Origin: an uncultured bacterium
Lineage (GTDB): Bacteria; Bacillota; Clostridia; Lachnospirales; Lachnospiraceae
DNA: 64,000 nucleotides
Assembly (NCBI GenBank): GCA_905215405.1
Contig: CAJMQE010000010.1
Coordinates: 1 to 64,000 of the forward strand
Reading direction: 5' to 3'
Of this stretch, positions 1 through 9,042 are shown piece by piece; the first letter of the stretch is position 1, and each line of letters starts with the position of its first letter. The notes under the pieces are model-generated. The model was not told where the DNA came from. It made no database searches and saw only the letters and a list, made by a program, of their open reading frames with translations. The position numbers were made by a program, and so were the translations under genes.

Positions 1-194
1 AGCAGGTAAAAAGCTTTGCTGTGATGAATTTTTGCTTACAGCGAAAATAATTCAAGCAAAATACAGCTTTCAATTATTATGGTTATGAAAGTTATCACAT
101 TGTTAGGCTATGTTGCGCAACTCTACTATGTATATGATAAAATGATAATTGGAAAACAATAAATCATACATTTCGCATTAAGGGGACAGAAAGA

Positions 195-971
195 ATGACA
201 AATGAAAGACTTGTAGAGTGTATTAGAAGCGGAATAGATGTGCAGGAGAACATTTTACAGTTATGGAACAACAATCAGGGAATCATCTACGGGACAGCGA
301 GAAAGTTCGAAGTCTATGTGGAACTGGATGATCTGTTGCAGGAAGCCTTTGTGGGGATGATGGAAGCCGTGAAACGGTATGACAGTGCATCCGGAGTGAA
401 GTTCATCACCTACTTTTATTACTGGCTGATGAAGAGCATGCAGATGTGCATGGAACATTATAACAGTAGTGTAGTGATTCCTCGTTATATGTACGGACGG
501 ATGTTTCAGTTCAAGAAGTTTGCCGAAAGGTTCGAAGAGACACATGGGCGGATGCCGAATCTGGCAGAGAGTGCAGAAGCCATGCATATTTCGAAGGAGC
601 AGGTAAAGCGGATATGGAGGGCGAATGCGATGGAGAATACATATAGCTTTGAATCTGATCTGAATGCAGATACAGGATACGCTGGATGTGGTGTGGAGAA
701 CAGTACAGAAGATCTGGAAGATCGGGCAATTAGGAATGCCGATCTGGCACAGGTCAGAGGAATTCTGGACAAGCAGATGAAAAGACTGAATGACAGATAT
801 ACAACATTTGTGGTGTCGCGGTATTACATGAATATGACAACATCAGCAGCTGCAGAAAGAATTGGGGCATCTGTTACAAGAGCGAGTCAGATCAATACCA
901 TTATTCTTCAGAAGTTTCGGGACGGACCAGGTACTTTGGTTCTGAAAGCCTATTTTGATGAGTACCTTTGA
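195..971 (+). CDS. sigma-70-like RNA polymerase sigma factor
   Basis: 258-aa protein that looks like a small alternative sigma factor directing RNA polymerase to particular promoters. Residues about 40-90 (ELDDLLQEAFVGMMEAVKRY, then FITYFYYWLMKSM) match sigma region 2, which binds core polymerase and melts the -10 element. Residues about 190-245 carry a region-4-like helix-turn-helix (AAERIGASVTRASQIN). An AGGGGACAG ribosome-binding site precedes ATG 195. A possible promoter, TTGTTA-18-TACTAT, lies at 100-129. It stands alone, with no anti-sigma gene beside it. The fold assignment is fairly secure; its regulon is unknown. Confidence 0.75.
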   Translation: MTNERLVECIRSGIDVQENILQLWNNNQGIIYGTARKFEVYVELDDLLQEAFVGMMEAVKRYDSASGVKFITYFYYWLMKSMQMCMEHYNSSVVIPRYMYGRMFQFKKFAERFEETHGRMPNLAESAEAMHISKEQVKRIWRANAMENTYSFESDLNADTGYAGCGVENSTEDLEDRAIRNADLAQVRGILDKQMKRLNDRYTTFVVSRYYMNMTTSAAAERIGASVTRASQINTIILQKFRDGPGTLVLKAYFDEYL

Positions 972-1321
972 CTTAGTTTCTGGTAATTGAATTTTAATCA
1001 GGCATGTAATATAATGGAATATAACGGGAAATAATAGCAGAATATGGATTGCATTTTATTTCACGTAAACACCACCCAATGTGAAGTAAAGACCGTTTAT
1101 AGGTATATATACAGGGAATATCACATACATATATTTATAGTTGTTCTGTCAAGTGCAAAGGCAGATAGAATATATGCATGTCTCTGGGGGAAAGTTGTAA
1201 GGCAGGAGTTCAGGACGCGAAGAGCGGCTGTTTCTCGGACATTGTATTGCAGCACACAGGTAAGGGTGGCGAACTAAGGGATATGAGAGAAGTTCAATGA
1301 ATTGAAAGGATGGGAAATTTT
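972..1321. other. 350-nt non-coding stretch
   Basis: Gap between the sigma-like gene and pspA. A 77-codon open frame at 1044-1277 lacks a ribosome-binding site and resembles no protein I know, so I treat the stretch as leader/promoter sequence. No clear terminator or riboswitch seen. Confidence 0.5.
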
Positions 1322-2005
1322 ATGGGAATTTTAACAAGATTTAAAGATATTATGGCGTCAAATATTAACGCATTACTTGATAAATGCGAGGATCCTGAAA
1401 AGATGATCGATCAGTACTTAAGAAATCTCGAAAGTGATCTTGGGAAAGTAAAGGCTGAGACTGCAGCAGTTATGGCAGAGGAAACAAGATCAAAAAGACA
1501 GTTGGATGAGAGTAGTACAGAAATAGCAAAGTATCAGAAATATGCTGAGAAGGCACTTCTGGCAGGCAACGAAGATGATGCAAAACAGTTCCTTGCAAGA
1601 AAACAGCAGGAAGAAAAAAATCATGAATCATTACAGCAGTCTTATACAGCAGCAGCTGACAATGCAGCAAAGATGCGTCAGATGCATGACAAACTGGTCA
1701 AAGATATTGCAGATCTGAATTCCAGAAGAGATGCAATCAAAGCTAAGGTACAGGTTGCCAAGACACAGCAGAGACTGAATCAGGCAGGATCAAGTATCGC
1801 AGGTGCTGGAAGCAGTATGGCAGCTTTTAACAGAATGGAAGATAAGGCAAATAAGATGCTCGATGAAGCAAATGCAATGGCAGAACTGAATCAGTCAGCG
1901 GAGCAGAATGATATGAGTGCATTGGAATCAAAATATGATGAAGCACCAGAATCTCCACAGGTAGATGATGAACTTGCAGCGCTGAAAGCAAAGATGGGCT
2001 TATAA
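1322..2005 (+). CDS. pspA: PspA/IM30 family membrane-stress protein
   Basis: 227-aa phage-shock protein A homologue, a peripheral inner-membrane protein that oligomerises on damaged membrane. The start MGILTRFKDIM is the usual amphipathic N-terminus of Firmicute PspA; the rest is the expected long coiled coil (about residues 25-150) and an acidic tail. I prefer ATG 1322 over the in-frame ATG at 1310 because GGATGGG lies 7 nt upstream of 1322 and because the family begins at this point. The next gene encodes a YdjI-like SPFH protein, and PspA and YdjI are known partners in Bacillus, so the pair is probably one envelope-stress unit. Confidence 0.92.
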   Translation: MGILTRFKDIMASNINALLDKCEDPEKMIDQYLRNLESDLGKVKAETAAVMAEETRSKRQLDESSTEIAKYQKYAEKALLAGNEDDAKQFLARKQQEEKNHESLQQSYTAAADNAAKMRQMHDKLVKDIADLNSRRDAIKAKVQVAKTQQRLNQAGSSIAGAGSSMAAFNRMEDKANKMLDEANAMAELNQSAEQNDMSALESKYDEAPESPQVDDELAALKAKMGL

Positions 2006-2041
2006 GAGCATATAGGTGCATATAAGAGAGCGTTTTAGAAA

Positions 2042-2179
2042 GATCTTATCACAGATCGTAATGGAAAGATCTTAGTACAATGATCGTTATAGAAAGAACC
2101 TAATGAAAAGATCATTGTAGAAAGATCGTAATATAGATCGTAATAAAAAGATCGTAAAATAGATCATAATAAAAAGATC
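2042..2179. repeat. GATC-centred direct repeat array
   Basis: Ten GATC sites occur in 138 nt (2042, 2054, 2068, 2082, 2110, 2124, 2136, 2150, 2162, 2176), most inside an AAAGATCGTAATA-like unit. Spacing alternates 12 and 14 nt, with one degenerate copy (GAAC near 2095) filling the only 28-nt gap. It lies between pspA and the SPFH gene. Confidence 0.85.
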
Positions 2180-2243
2180 GTATAAGAGTTTATAAGTAAG
2201 AAAGAGTATATAAGAATAGCAGGAATCGATGTATAGAACAGCG

Positions 2244-2282
2244 GAACCTCTTACAATCTTTGGATTCGTGAGAGGTTCTTTG
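2244..2282 (+). terminator. hairpin terminator or attenuator after pspA
   Basis: GAACCTCTTAC (2244-2254) pairs with GTGAGAGGTTC (2268-2278), an 11-bp stem with one G-U pair, followed by a short T run. It lies between pspA and the SPFH gene and may set their ratio. Confidence 0.6.
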
Positions 2283-2338
2283 GACTTATGAGAATAGAAT
2301 ACAAAAAAGCATTGTAAATGAAAACGGAGGAATGACAC

Positions 2339-3376
2339 GTGGGATTATTTGGTAAGCAGTTAGCAAATGTTGTGGAATGGGAAGAATACAGAGATGATGT
2401 AATCTTCTGGAAATGGACGAATCGCGAGATCAAAAAGGGAAGTCGCCTGATCTTAAGACAGGGCCAGGATGCCATATTTATGTATAATGGCAAAGTTGAA
2501 GGTATTTTTAAGGACGAGGGAAGTTTTGATATCGAATCACAGATCATTCCGTTTCTTTCAACTTTAAAGGGCTTTAAGTTCGGATTTAACAGTGGAATTC
2601 GAGCAGAGGTTCTGTTTATTAATACTAAGGAATTTACAGTAAAATGGGGAACTAAGAATCCAATTTCGATTCCTACACCAGCACTGCCTGGTGGAATGCC
2701 AATCCGTGCATTTGGTACCTTCAATTTTAAAATGGATGATTATCTGTGTTTTATAGAGAAGATCGCAGGTGTAAAACAGCAGTATGTAGTTGATGAAGTC
2801 AGAGAAAGAGTGCTGGCTGTGCTGAATCAGCTTCTTATGAAATGGATTTCCAAAGAAGGCAAGGATATGTTCAACCTTCAGGCAAATGCATTTGATATTT
2901 CAGCAGGAATCAAAGATGATCTGGATATGGAAATTTCAAAAATCGGTTTATGTATTACGGGATTTAATATTGAAAGCTTCTCTTATCCGGAAGAAGTGCA
3001 GAAGATGCAGGCAAAAGCTGCTTCCCAGTCTATGGTCGGTGATATGAATAAATATACACAGATGGCGATGGCAGATAACATGGCTAATGGCCGTTCAGGT
3101 TCTAACATAGGAGCAGATATGGTCAATATGCAGATGGGCATGATGATGGGACAGCAGATGCTCAATAATATGAATAATGGCATGAATGGTGCAAACGGCA
3201 TGAATGGACAGTTTAATCAGCAGACGGGAGCACAGGCACCGAACCAGCAGATGCAGGGACAGCAGGCAGCTGCTACGGGAAATGCGAATGCTACACCTCC
3301 AAAGTTCTGTCCGAACTGTGGAACTCCTACGAACGGTGCAAAGTTCTGTCCTGAGTGTGGTACGAAACTTGTCTGA
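2339..3376 (+). CDS. SPFH-domain (YdjI-like) protein with C-terminal zinc ribbon
   Basis: 345-aa cytoplasmic, membrane-associated scaffold of the SPFH/flotillin class often annotated as 'virion core protein'. Residues about 25-225 form the SPFH domain. A Met/Asn/Gln-rich linker (about 235-320) follows, and the last 25 residues contain CPNCG...CPECG, a two-knuckle zinc ribbon. Translation starts at GTG 2339, 8 nt after GGAGG. In Bacillus subtilis the homologue YdjI recruits PspA to the membrane, which fits the adjacent pspA gene. Family confidence is high; the role here is by analogy. Confidence 0.85.
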   Translation: MGLFGKQLANVVEWEEYRDDVIFWKWTNREIKKGSRLILRQGQDAIFMYNGKVEGIFKDEGSFDIESQIIPFLSTLKGFKFGFNSGIRAEVLFINTKEFTVKWGTKNPISIPTPALPGGMPIRAFGTFNFKMDDYLCFIEKIAGVKQQYVVDEVRERVLAVLNQLLMKWISKEGKDMFNLQANAFDISAGIKDDLDMEISKIGLCITGFNIESFSYPEEVQKMQAKAASQSMVGDMNKYTQMAMADNMANGRSGSNIGADMVNMQMGMMMGQQMLNNMNNGMNGANGMNGQFNQQTGAQAPNQQMQGQQAAATGNANATPPKFCPNCGTPTNGAKFCPECGTKLV

Positions 3377-3395
3377 ATATGGTAGTAAAAAGTAT

Positions 3396-3424
3396 TTGAA
3401 TAAATAGTTCATCACATATATAAT
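3396..3424 (+). promoter_or_regulatory. sigma-A-type promoter for pcrA
   Basis: TTGAAT, 17 nt, TATAAT, about 34 nt upstream of the helicase start. Near-consensus spacing. Confidence 0.65.
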
Positions 3425-3457
3425 TATTTAGACAAATAAAGAAAAAAGGAAGATAGA

Positions 3458-5809
3458 ATGAGTAGTATATATGATACATTGAATGATAAACAAAAAGAAG
3501 CAGTTTTCTATACAGAAGGACCGCTTTTAATACTGGCAGGTGCAGGTTCAGGTAAGACAAGAGTACTGACACACAGAATATCGTATATGATTCAGGAACT
3601 TGGTGTGAATCCATGGAATATTCTTGCTATCACATTTACCAATAAAGCAGCAGGAGAAATGCGAGAGCGAGTTGATAAAGTTGTGGATGTTGGAGCTGAC
3701 AGTGTCTGGGTTAGTACATTTCACTCAACTTGTGTCAGAATACTTAGAAGATATATAGACAGACTTGGTTATGAAAATAATTTTACTATTTATGATACAG
3801 ATGATCAGAAGAGTGTGATCAAGGAAGTCTGCAAACGACTGAATGTAGATACCAAAACATTAAAAGAAAGATCTCTGATGAATGCAATTTCTTCCGCAAA
3901 AGATGAACTGATCCATCCGGAGCAGATGATGATCGATGCAGGAGAAAACTACAGACTTAAGAAAATTGCTCAGGTATATGCAGAGTATCAGAAAAATTTA
4001 AAGTTAAATAATGCACTTGATTTTGATGATCTGATCTTTCTGACAGTAGAATTATTCCGACATGATGCAGAGGTTCTCGATTACTATCAGGAAAGATTCA
4101 GATACATCATGGTCGATGAGTACCAAGATACCAATACAGCACAGTTCAAACTGATCAGTATACTGGCTGGAAAATATAAGAATCTCTGTGTAGTTGGTGA
4201 TGATGACCAGTCTATTTACAAGTTCAGAGGCGCAAATATTGGAAATATCCTAAATTTCGAAGATACATTTCCTGGTGCAAAGGTTATCAAACTGGAACGG
4301 AATTACAGATCAACCCAGAATATCCTGAATGCAGCAAATAATGTTATCAAACATAATGTTGGTAGAAAAGACAAGACTCTCTGGACAGCAAATGAAGATG
4401 GAGAGAAGATCAATCTTACGGTATATGATGATGCATATAAAGAGGCAGAGGGGGTCGTTCAGGGCATCAAGGCAAAAGTACGCGATGGCTGGAATTATAA
4501 GGATTTCGCGATTCTCTATAGAACGAATGCACAGTCACGTGCACTGGAAGAAAAATGTGTAACCAACAATATTCCTTATCGGGTATTTGGCGGTGTTAAT
4601 TTCTATCAGAGAAAGGAAATCAAGGATATTCTTGCATATCTGAAGACTGTTGACAATGGTAGAGATGGACAGGCTGTAAAACGTATTATTAATGTGCCAA
4701 AAAGAGGAATCGGTGCGACGACGATTGGAAGAGTGCAGGAATATGCGGATGATTGTGGAATTACATTCTGGGAAGCCCTTGCAAACGCAGGAAATATCGT
4801 ATCACTTGGTAGAGCACATACGAAAGTAGAGCCATTTGTGAATTACATTAGTGCATTGAAAGCCAGAGCACAGTCGATGTCGATCCGAGATTTAGTTGAG
4901 ACGATTCTGAAAGATACCAAATACATGGAAGTCCTGGTAGAAAGTGAAACACCGGAAGAAGTGGAAGCACGTCAGGAAAATATTGATGAATTGATCAATA
5001 AAATTGTTTCTTATGAAGAAAACAGCGAAGAAGAACATCCTTCACTGAGTGGATTTCTAGAAGAAGTTGCGTTGATCGCCGATATTGATAATCTGGATGA
5101 ATCAGTTGAACGAGTGATGCTGATGACATTACATAGTGCGAAAGGTCTTGAATTCCCGATCGTTTATCTGACAGGACTGGAAGATGGTCTCTTCCCTAGT
5201 TATATGACCATTACATCAGATGATCCAGGAGAAGTAGAAGAAGAGAGAAGACTTTGTTATGTAGGTATAACCAGAGCTGAAAAAGAGCTGAATATTACCT
5301 GTGCCAAGTTAAGAATGGTACGAGGTGAGACGCAGGCAAATAAGATTTCAAGGTTCATTAAGGAGATTCCACAGGATCTCTTGAATATTGAAAATCATGG
5401 ATATGGTAACAGTATGTTAAGTAATTTGGATAAAGATGATAACAATGGACAGCCTAAGAAGGATTTTCGAGCTGATGCCAAAGCGCGTATGAGCATGTAT
5501 GGAACGAGTCAGACAAACAAAGAAGTTGGGTTTGGAAGAAAGTTTCCGATGGATCTGTTTGATCTGAAAAAGAGCAAGGCACAATCTGAATTCCATTCAG
5601 GCATGACGAGCAACAGACCTGTAGAACCTGTTCAAAAATCAGCACATTTATCCTATGATACGGGTGACAGAGTTAGACATATTAAATTCGGTGAAGGTAC
5701 AGTCCTTGGCATTGTCGATGCTGGAAGAGATTATGAAGTAACGGTCATGTTCGATAAGGCAGGACAAAAGAAGATGTTATCTAATTTTGCCAAATTAAGG
5801 AAAGTCTGA
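3458..5809 (+). CDS. pcrA: ATP-dependent DNA helicase PcrA (UvrD/Rep family)
   Basis: 783-aa superfamily 1A 3'-5' helicase that clears protein-DNA complexes and acts in repair and replication. Visible motifs: the Q-motif region (LNDKQKEAV), Walker A GAGSGKT (residues 28-34), Walker B/II VDEYQDT, motif III VVGDDDQSIY, motif IV NYRSTQNIL, motif V LMTLHSAKGLEF and motif VI VGITRAE. The C-terminus ends in the Tudor-like module (GDRVRHIKFGEGTV) that in PcrA contacts RNA polymerase. Length matches the family. AAGGAAG precedes ATG 3458. Monocistronic with its own promoter. Confidence 0.96.
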   Translation: MSSIYDTLNDKQKEAVFYTEGPLLILAGAGSGKTRVLTHRISYMIQELGVNPWNILAITFTNKAAGEMRERVDKVVDVGADSVWVSTFHSTCVRILRRYIDRLGYENNFTIYDTDDQKSVIKEVCKRLNVDTKTLKERSLMNAISSAKDELIHPEQMMIDAGENYRLKKIAQVYAEYQKNLKLNNALDFDDLIFLTVELFRHDAEVLDYYQERFRYIMVDEYQDTNTAQFKLISILAGKYKNLCVVGDDDQSIYKFRGANIGNILNFEDTFPGAKVIKLERNYRSTQNILNAANNVIKHNVGRKDKTLWTANEDGEKINLTVYDDAYKEAEGVVQGIKAKVRDGWNYKDFAILYRTNAQSRALEEKCVTNNIPYRVFGGVNFYQRKEIKDILAYLKTVDNGRDGQAVKRIINVPKRGIGATTIGRVQEYADDCGITFWEALANAGNIVSLGRAHTKVEPFVNYISALKARAQSMSIRDLVETILKDTKYMEVLVESETPEEVEARQENIDELINKIVSYEENSEEEHPSLSGFLEEVALIADIDNLDESVERVMLMTLHSAKGLEFPIVYLTGLEDGLFPSYMTITSDDPGEVEEERRLCYVGITRAEKELNITCAKLRMVRGETQANKISRFIKEIPQDLLNIENHGYGNSMLSNLDKDDNNGQPKKDFRADAKARMSMYGTSQTNKEVGFGRKFPMDLFDLKKSKAQSEFHSGMTSNRPVEPVQKSAHLSYDTGDRVRHIKFGEGTVLGIVDAGRDYEVTVMFDKAGQKKMLSNFAKLRKV

Positions 5810-5942
5810 TAAAGGTGTCGGTGATATACTGTTAGAATTTGAAAATTTTGTAGTAAAAAAACATGCTACGTGTTATAATAATACAAGAACAGACTTTGTA
5901 AAAAGTCATGGAAGATAAGATAATGTGAAAGGGAGTGTTTGC

Positions 5943-6263
5943 ATGAATATGAATAAGTTTGAAGAACTTCTTGCAACAACAAAGCTGAATGATTTAATTC
6001 ACAAGAATGAAGTTAAAGAAGAAAAGAAATGTAACGTAGTTCTGGTTATTTTAGCCATCGTAGGAGCCGTTGCTGCAGTAGCTGGAATTGCATATGCTGT
6101 ATACAGATACTTTACACCTGATTACCTTGAAGATTTTGAAGATGATTTCGAAGATGAAGATTTTGACGACGATTTCGTAGAAGACGATGATTTTGAAAAT
6201 GATGATGATGCAGATGAAGATAATAAAGAAAAATCTGAATCAGCTGATGATTCTGAAGAATAA
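5943..6263 (+). CDS. small membrane protein with acidic tail
   Basis: 106-aa protein of unknown function. About 30 polar N-terminal residues are followed by one hydrophobic helix (VVLVILAIVGAVAAVAGIAY) and a C-terminal half built almost entirely of Asp/Glu. ATG 5943 is chosen because GGGAG lies 8 nt upstream; an in-frame GTG at 5925 has none. Proteins with this layout are common in Lachnospiraceae, but I know of no function. A TATAAT box lies at about 5874 and a terminator follows at 6370. Confidence 0.7.
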   Translation: MNMNKFEELLATTKLNDLIHKNEVKEEKKCNVVLVILAIVGAVAAVAGIAYAVYRYFTPDYLEDFEDDFEDEDFDDDFVEDDDFENDDDADEDNKEKSESADDSEE

Positions 6264-6369
6264 GATTAATCTGGAAATCAGATTCGAATCATACTGAGCA
6301 AATGCTGGAGGTGTGCTTCAGTTATTGCTGTTTGGTATGAGAAGAATGATGAATAGAATATCGAAAAAG

Positions 6370-6410
6370 AAAATGCCACTGGTGCGATTGTTGCTGGTGG
6401 CATTTTGTGA
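6370..6410 (+). terminator. rho-independent terminator
   Basis: AAAATGCCAC (6370-6379) pairs perfectly with GTGGCATTTT (6397-6406). It ends the small membrane-protein unit. Confidence 0.8.
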
Positions 6411-6495
6411 GTAAAATAATAATAGAGTTCAATAGATAGTAAGAATAGAATGTAAGAGGGAACAAAGAGCAGTATGTGAGTGGAGGAGAATAAAA

Positions 6496-6900
6496 ATGAA
6501 AAAAGAAGAGGATGAGTTGCTTGAGTTTTTAGGGGGACTGGCAATGCTGGTCGTTGGACTGTATTTTTTTATGGATAAAGTCAGTGTTTCAAATAGCTGG
6601 TTTGGTGGTGGCTTTTTTGGAATCAGCTGGATGAGTTCTGGTCTGGTCGTAATTCCATTTATTATCGGAATCGTTCTACTATTTGTAAATTATGAATCCT
6701 TCTTTGCAAAGCTGGTTACCGGCTTGGGATTATTACTTATTATTGCATCAGTCGTTGCATCCACACATTTGACATTGCAACGGATTACATTATTTGACTG
6801 GCTGATCATGCTGGTTTTGATTTTTGGAGGTCTGGCATTGGTAATGAAAGTGTTATTCCATACACCTTCCAGTGCAAAAAAAGATAAAAAAGAAAAATAG
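6496..6900 (+). CDS. four-helix membrane protein
   Basis: 134-aa integral membrane protein of unknown function. Four hydrophobic segments are visible (about residues 10-27, 45-65, 73-90 and 101-118) and the C-terminus is Lys-rich (SSAKKDKKEK), expected to be cytoplasmic. GTGGAGGAG precedes ATG 6496. No enzymatic motif. I recognise the family only as a conserved Lachnospiraceae hypothetical. Confidence 0.7.
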   Translation: MKKEEDELLEFLGGLAMLVVGLYFFMDKVSVSNSWFGGGFFGISWMSSGLVVIPFIIGIVLLFVNYESFFAKLVTGLGLLLIIASVVASTHLTLQRITLFDWLIMLVLIFGGLALVMKVLFHTPSSAKKDKKEK

Positions 6901-7011
6901 AGACAGTTGTAATTGAGAGTTAGAAAAATAGTATAGATATATTTGAATACAGGAAAAGATATAAATATAATCGAATAGTAGAAAAAGCTACAACTTAAAA
7001 CTTGAAAAGAA

Positions 7012-7047
7012 TTTCTAATTCCGAATTAGAAAAGTCAACGTTATAAT
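7012..7047 (+). promoter_or_regulatory. palindrome with adjacent TATAAT upstream of rlmD
   Basis: TTTCTAATTC-C-GAATTAGAAA (7012-7032) is a perfect 10-bp inverted repeat; TATAAT lies at 7042-7047. It may be a repressor operator over the rlmD promoter. The rest of the 257-nt gap is plain AT-rich sequence. Confidence 0.45.
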
Positions 7048-7157
7048 TGGATAATAGGAATATAGAAACAGTTAAATCGACAAATTGAAATACAAAAATA
7101 AAATGAAGAATGAATAGAAAAATCAGATATCACAGATAGTCTGATTTGGAGGATTAG

Positions 7158-8561
7158 ATGAAAAAAGGCGAAATTTATAGTGGTGTCGTAGAACGTGTTG
7201 AATTTCCGAACAAGGGAATTGTATATGTGAACGCAATTGAAAATGTACAGGAAGATGGCAAACAGGTTCAAAAAGAAGTGAGAAGAAAGGTCATCGTTAA
7301 AAATACGATTCCTGGGCAGACAATCAAGTTCATGATCAATAAGAAACGGAAAGAAAAATGTGAAGCAAGATTATTGGAAGTAGTGGAAAAGGCACCGATT
7401 GAAACTACTGAAATATGTGAACATTTTGGATTGTGTGGTGGTTGTGTTTATCAATCAGTTGCCTATGAAGAACAATTGAAGATCAAAGAAGCACAGGTCA
7501 AAGCGATGCTTGATGAAGTTATTCATGAATCATACGAATTTGAAGGCATTTGCCAGAGCCCGATCAATGAGGAATATCGAAATAAAATGGAATTCTCTTT
7601 TGGAGATGAGATTAAAGATGGACCGCTTGCACTCGGTATGCACAAGAGAAACAGTACGTATGATATTGTTACGGTAGGGTCCTGCCGAATTGTGGAAGAA
7701 GATTATAGAAAAATTTTAAATTGTGTATATGAACATTTCAAAGAAGAAAAAGTTCCGTTCTATCACAAAATGTCTCATGTAGGATATCTCAGACATTTGC
7801 TTGTTAGAAAAGCGGTGAAGACACAACAGATTCTTGTTGATCTGGTTACGACAACACAGATGGAATATGATTTGACTGTTCTTGCAAATAAATTAAAAGC
7901 ACTGGATTTAAAAGGGGAACTTGTTGGATTCCTTCATACATTAAATGACAGCGTGGCAGATGTTGTAAAAAATGACCGCACGGATATTGTATTGGGTCAG
8001 GATTATTTCTATGAAGAACTTCTTGGACTCAAATTCAAAATCACACCATTTTCATTCTTCCAGACAAATTCTCTGGGCGCAGAGGTACTTTATACAAAGG
8101 CGCGCGAATATGTGGGTTCAACAAAGGATAAAGTCGTATTCGATCTTTACAGTGGAACTGGAACTATTGCGCAGATGCTCGCATCAGTAGCTAAAAAAGT
8201 AGTCGGGGTTGAAATCGTTGAGGAAGCAGTGGAATCTGCAAAGGTAAATGCCAAACTCAATGGACTTGATAACTGTGAATTTATTGCAGGGGATGTCTTG
8301 AAAGTCATTGGGAATATTACAGATAAGCCAGACCTGATCGTACTTGATCCACCACGTGATGGAATCCATCCAAAGGCATTGGATATGATCATCGACTATG
8401 GTGTTGATCATATGGTTTATATCTCATGTAAGCCAACATCTCTTGCTAGAGATCTGGTAATCCTGCAGGAAAAGGGATATAAAGTGGAAAAGGGATGCTG
8501 TGTAGACATGTTCCCAGGAACGGTTCATGTTGAAACCGTTTGTTTACTGTCACGCGAATAG
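7158..8561 (+). CDS. rlmD: 23S rRNA (uracil-5-)-methyltransferase, RlmD/RumA family
   Basis: 467-aa SAM-dependent RNA m5U methyltransferase of the TrmA/RlmD family. It has an N-terminal TRAM-like beta region (residues 1-75), a [4Fe-4S] cluster set (C87, C93, C96, C176 in EICEHFGLCGGC...GSC), a SAM motif DLYSGTGT (329-336), DPPRDG (397-402) and the catalytic cysteine C424 in YISCKPTSLARDL. GGAGG precedes ATG 7158. Members modify U747, U1939 or both in 23S rRNA; the exact site cannot be told here. The 3' end of rum genes is a known insertion site for mobile elements in streptococci, and accessory DNA begins right after this stop codon. Confidence 0.92.
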   Translation: MKKGEIYSGVVERVEFPNKGIVYVNAIENVQEDGKQVQKEVRRKVIVKNTIPGQTIKFMINKKRKEKCEARLLEVVEKAPIETTEICEHFGLCGGCVYQSVAYEEQLKIKEAQVKAMLDEVIHESYEFEGICQSPINEEYRNKMEFSFGDEIKDGPLALGMHKRNSTYDIVTVGSCRIVEEDYRKILNCVYEHFKEEKVPFYHKMSHVGYLRHLLVRKAVKTQQILVDLVTTTQMEYDLTVLANKLKALDLKGELVGFLHTLNDSVADVVKNDRTDIVLGQDYFYEELLGLKFKITPFSFFQTNSLGAEVLYTKAREYVGSTKDKVVFDLYSGTGTIAQMLASVAKKVVGVEIVEEAVESAKVNAKLNGLDNCEFIAGDVLKVIGNITDKPDLIVLDPPRDGIHPKALDMIIDYGVDHMVYISCKPTSLARDLVILQEKGYKVEKGCCVDMFPGTVHVETVCLLSRE

Positions 8562-8650
8562 CCTGTTCATGCGGCTTTGCGGGATTATTTGAGAAATATG
8601 GACCTGTGTTTTTAGCAGGAAAATATGTATATAGAACTTGAAATTTAAGA

Positions 8651-8732
8651 GGGGGTAAATTATTTCGCTGGTGAAAGCAGCGTGCGCCGGAATAGTATCG
8701 GCAGCGCGATAGTCCGCGAATAGTTTACCCCC
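8651..8732. other. long GC-rich imperfect palindrome / structured element
   Basis: GGGGGTAAA (8651-8659) pairs with TTTACCCCC (8724-8732). The stem can extend through TTATTTCGC against GCGAATAG and encloses two smaller hairpins (CGCTG...CAGCG at 8667-8682 and GCGCCG...CGGCAGCGC at 8684-8707). TTGAAATTT occurs just outside each end (8638-8646 and 8744-8752). It lies between rlmD and the first island gene and could be a terminator, an RNA or the footprint of a small insertion. The rest of 8562-8763 shows nothing else. Confidence 0.6.
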
Positions 8733-8763
8733 AATAATTATCTTTGAAATTTCCAATATAAAG

Positions 8764-8792
8764 TTGATATTCGGCGCATAGACGCTTATAAT
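8764..8792 (+). promoter_or_regulatory. promoter of the restriction-modification unit
   Basis: TTGATA, 17 nt, TATAAT, 31 nt before the HTH gene. Strong match to a sigma-A promoter. Confidence 0.75.
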
Positions 8793-8823
8793 AAACAAGC
8801 AATATAAGTTAGGGAGAAAACAC

Positions 8824-9015
8824 ATGGAATACATTACTGTTAGAGAAGCAGCAAAGAAATGGTCTTTGTCAATTAGAAGAACGCAAACTATTTGCAATGA
8901 AGGCTTAATAGAAGGTGCGAAGAAATTTGGCAGAGAATGGGCGATCCCAGAAAGTGCTGAAAAACCAAAAGATAATAGAATAAAAACAAGTAGATACATA
9001 AAAAATAAGTTGTAA
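8824..9015 (+). CDS. small MerR/excisionase-type HTH protein
   Basis: 63-aa protein whose first 45 residues form a winged helix-turn-helix of the HTH_17/MerR N-terminal type (YITVREAAKKWSLS...GLIEGAKKFGREWAIP). The tail is basic. GGGAGAAAACAC precedes the ATG. It lies 27 nt upstream of the methyltransferase and shares its promoter, so a role as controller of the restriction-modification genes is the simplest inference. An excisionase role is the alternative. Confidence 0.75.
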   Translation: MEYITVREAAKKWSLSIRRTQTICNEGLIEGAKKFGREWAIPESAEKPKDNRIKTSRYIKNKL

Positions 9016-9042
9016 GTATAGTATGTGAAGGATGGCTAAAAA

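Noticed and set aside
1044..1277. 77-codon open frame after the sigma-like gene
   Set aside because: No ribosome-binding site, odd composition, no family resemblance; treated as non-coding.
2042..2179. Reading the GATC array as a CRISPR
   Set aside because: Units are only 12-14 nt with no unique spacers, and there are no cas genes in the window.
2087..2338. Reverse open frame across the GATC repeats
   Set aside because: Produced by the AT-rich repeat; no start signal and hydrophobic low-complexity product.
8638..8752. Target-site duplication of a MITE around the GGGGG/CCCCC palindrome
   Set aside because: The TTGAAATTT copies are not directly at the palindrome ends (4 and 11 nt away), so a true duplication is not shown.
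8550..8999. 149-codon reverse frame downstream of rlmD
   Set aside because: Runs through the palindrome, promoter and the HTH gene on the opposite strand; no ribosome-binding site.
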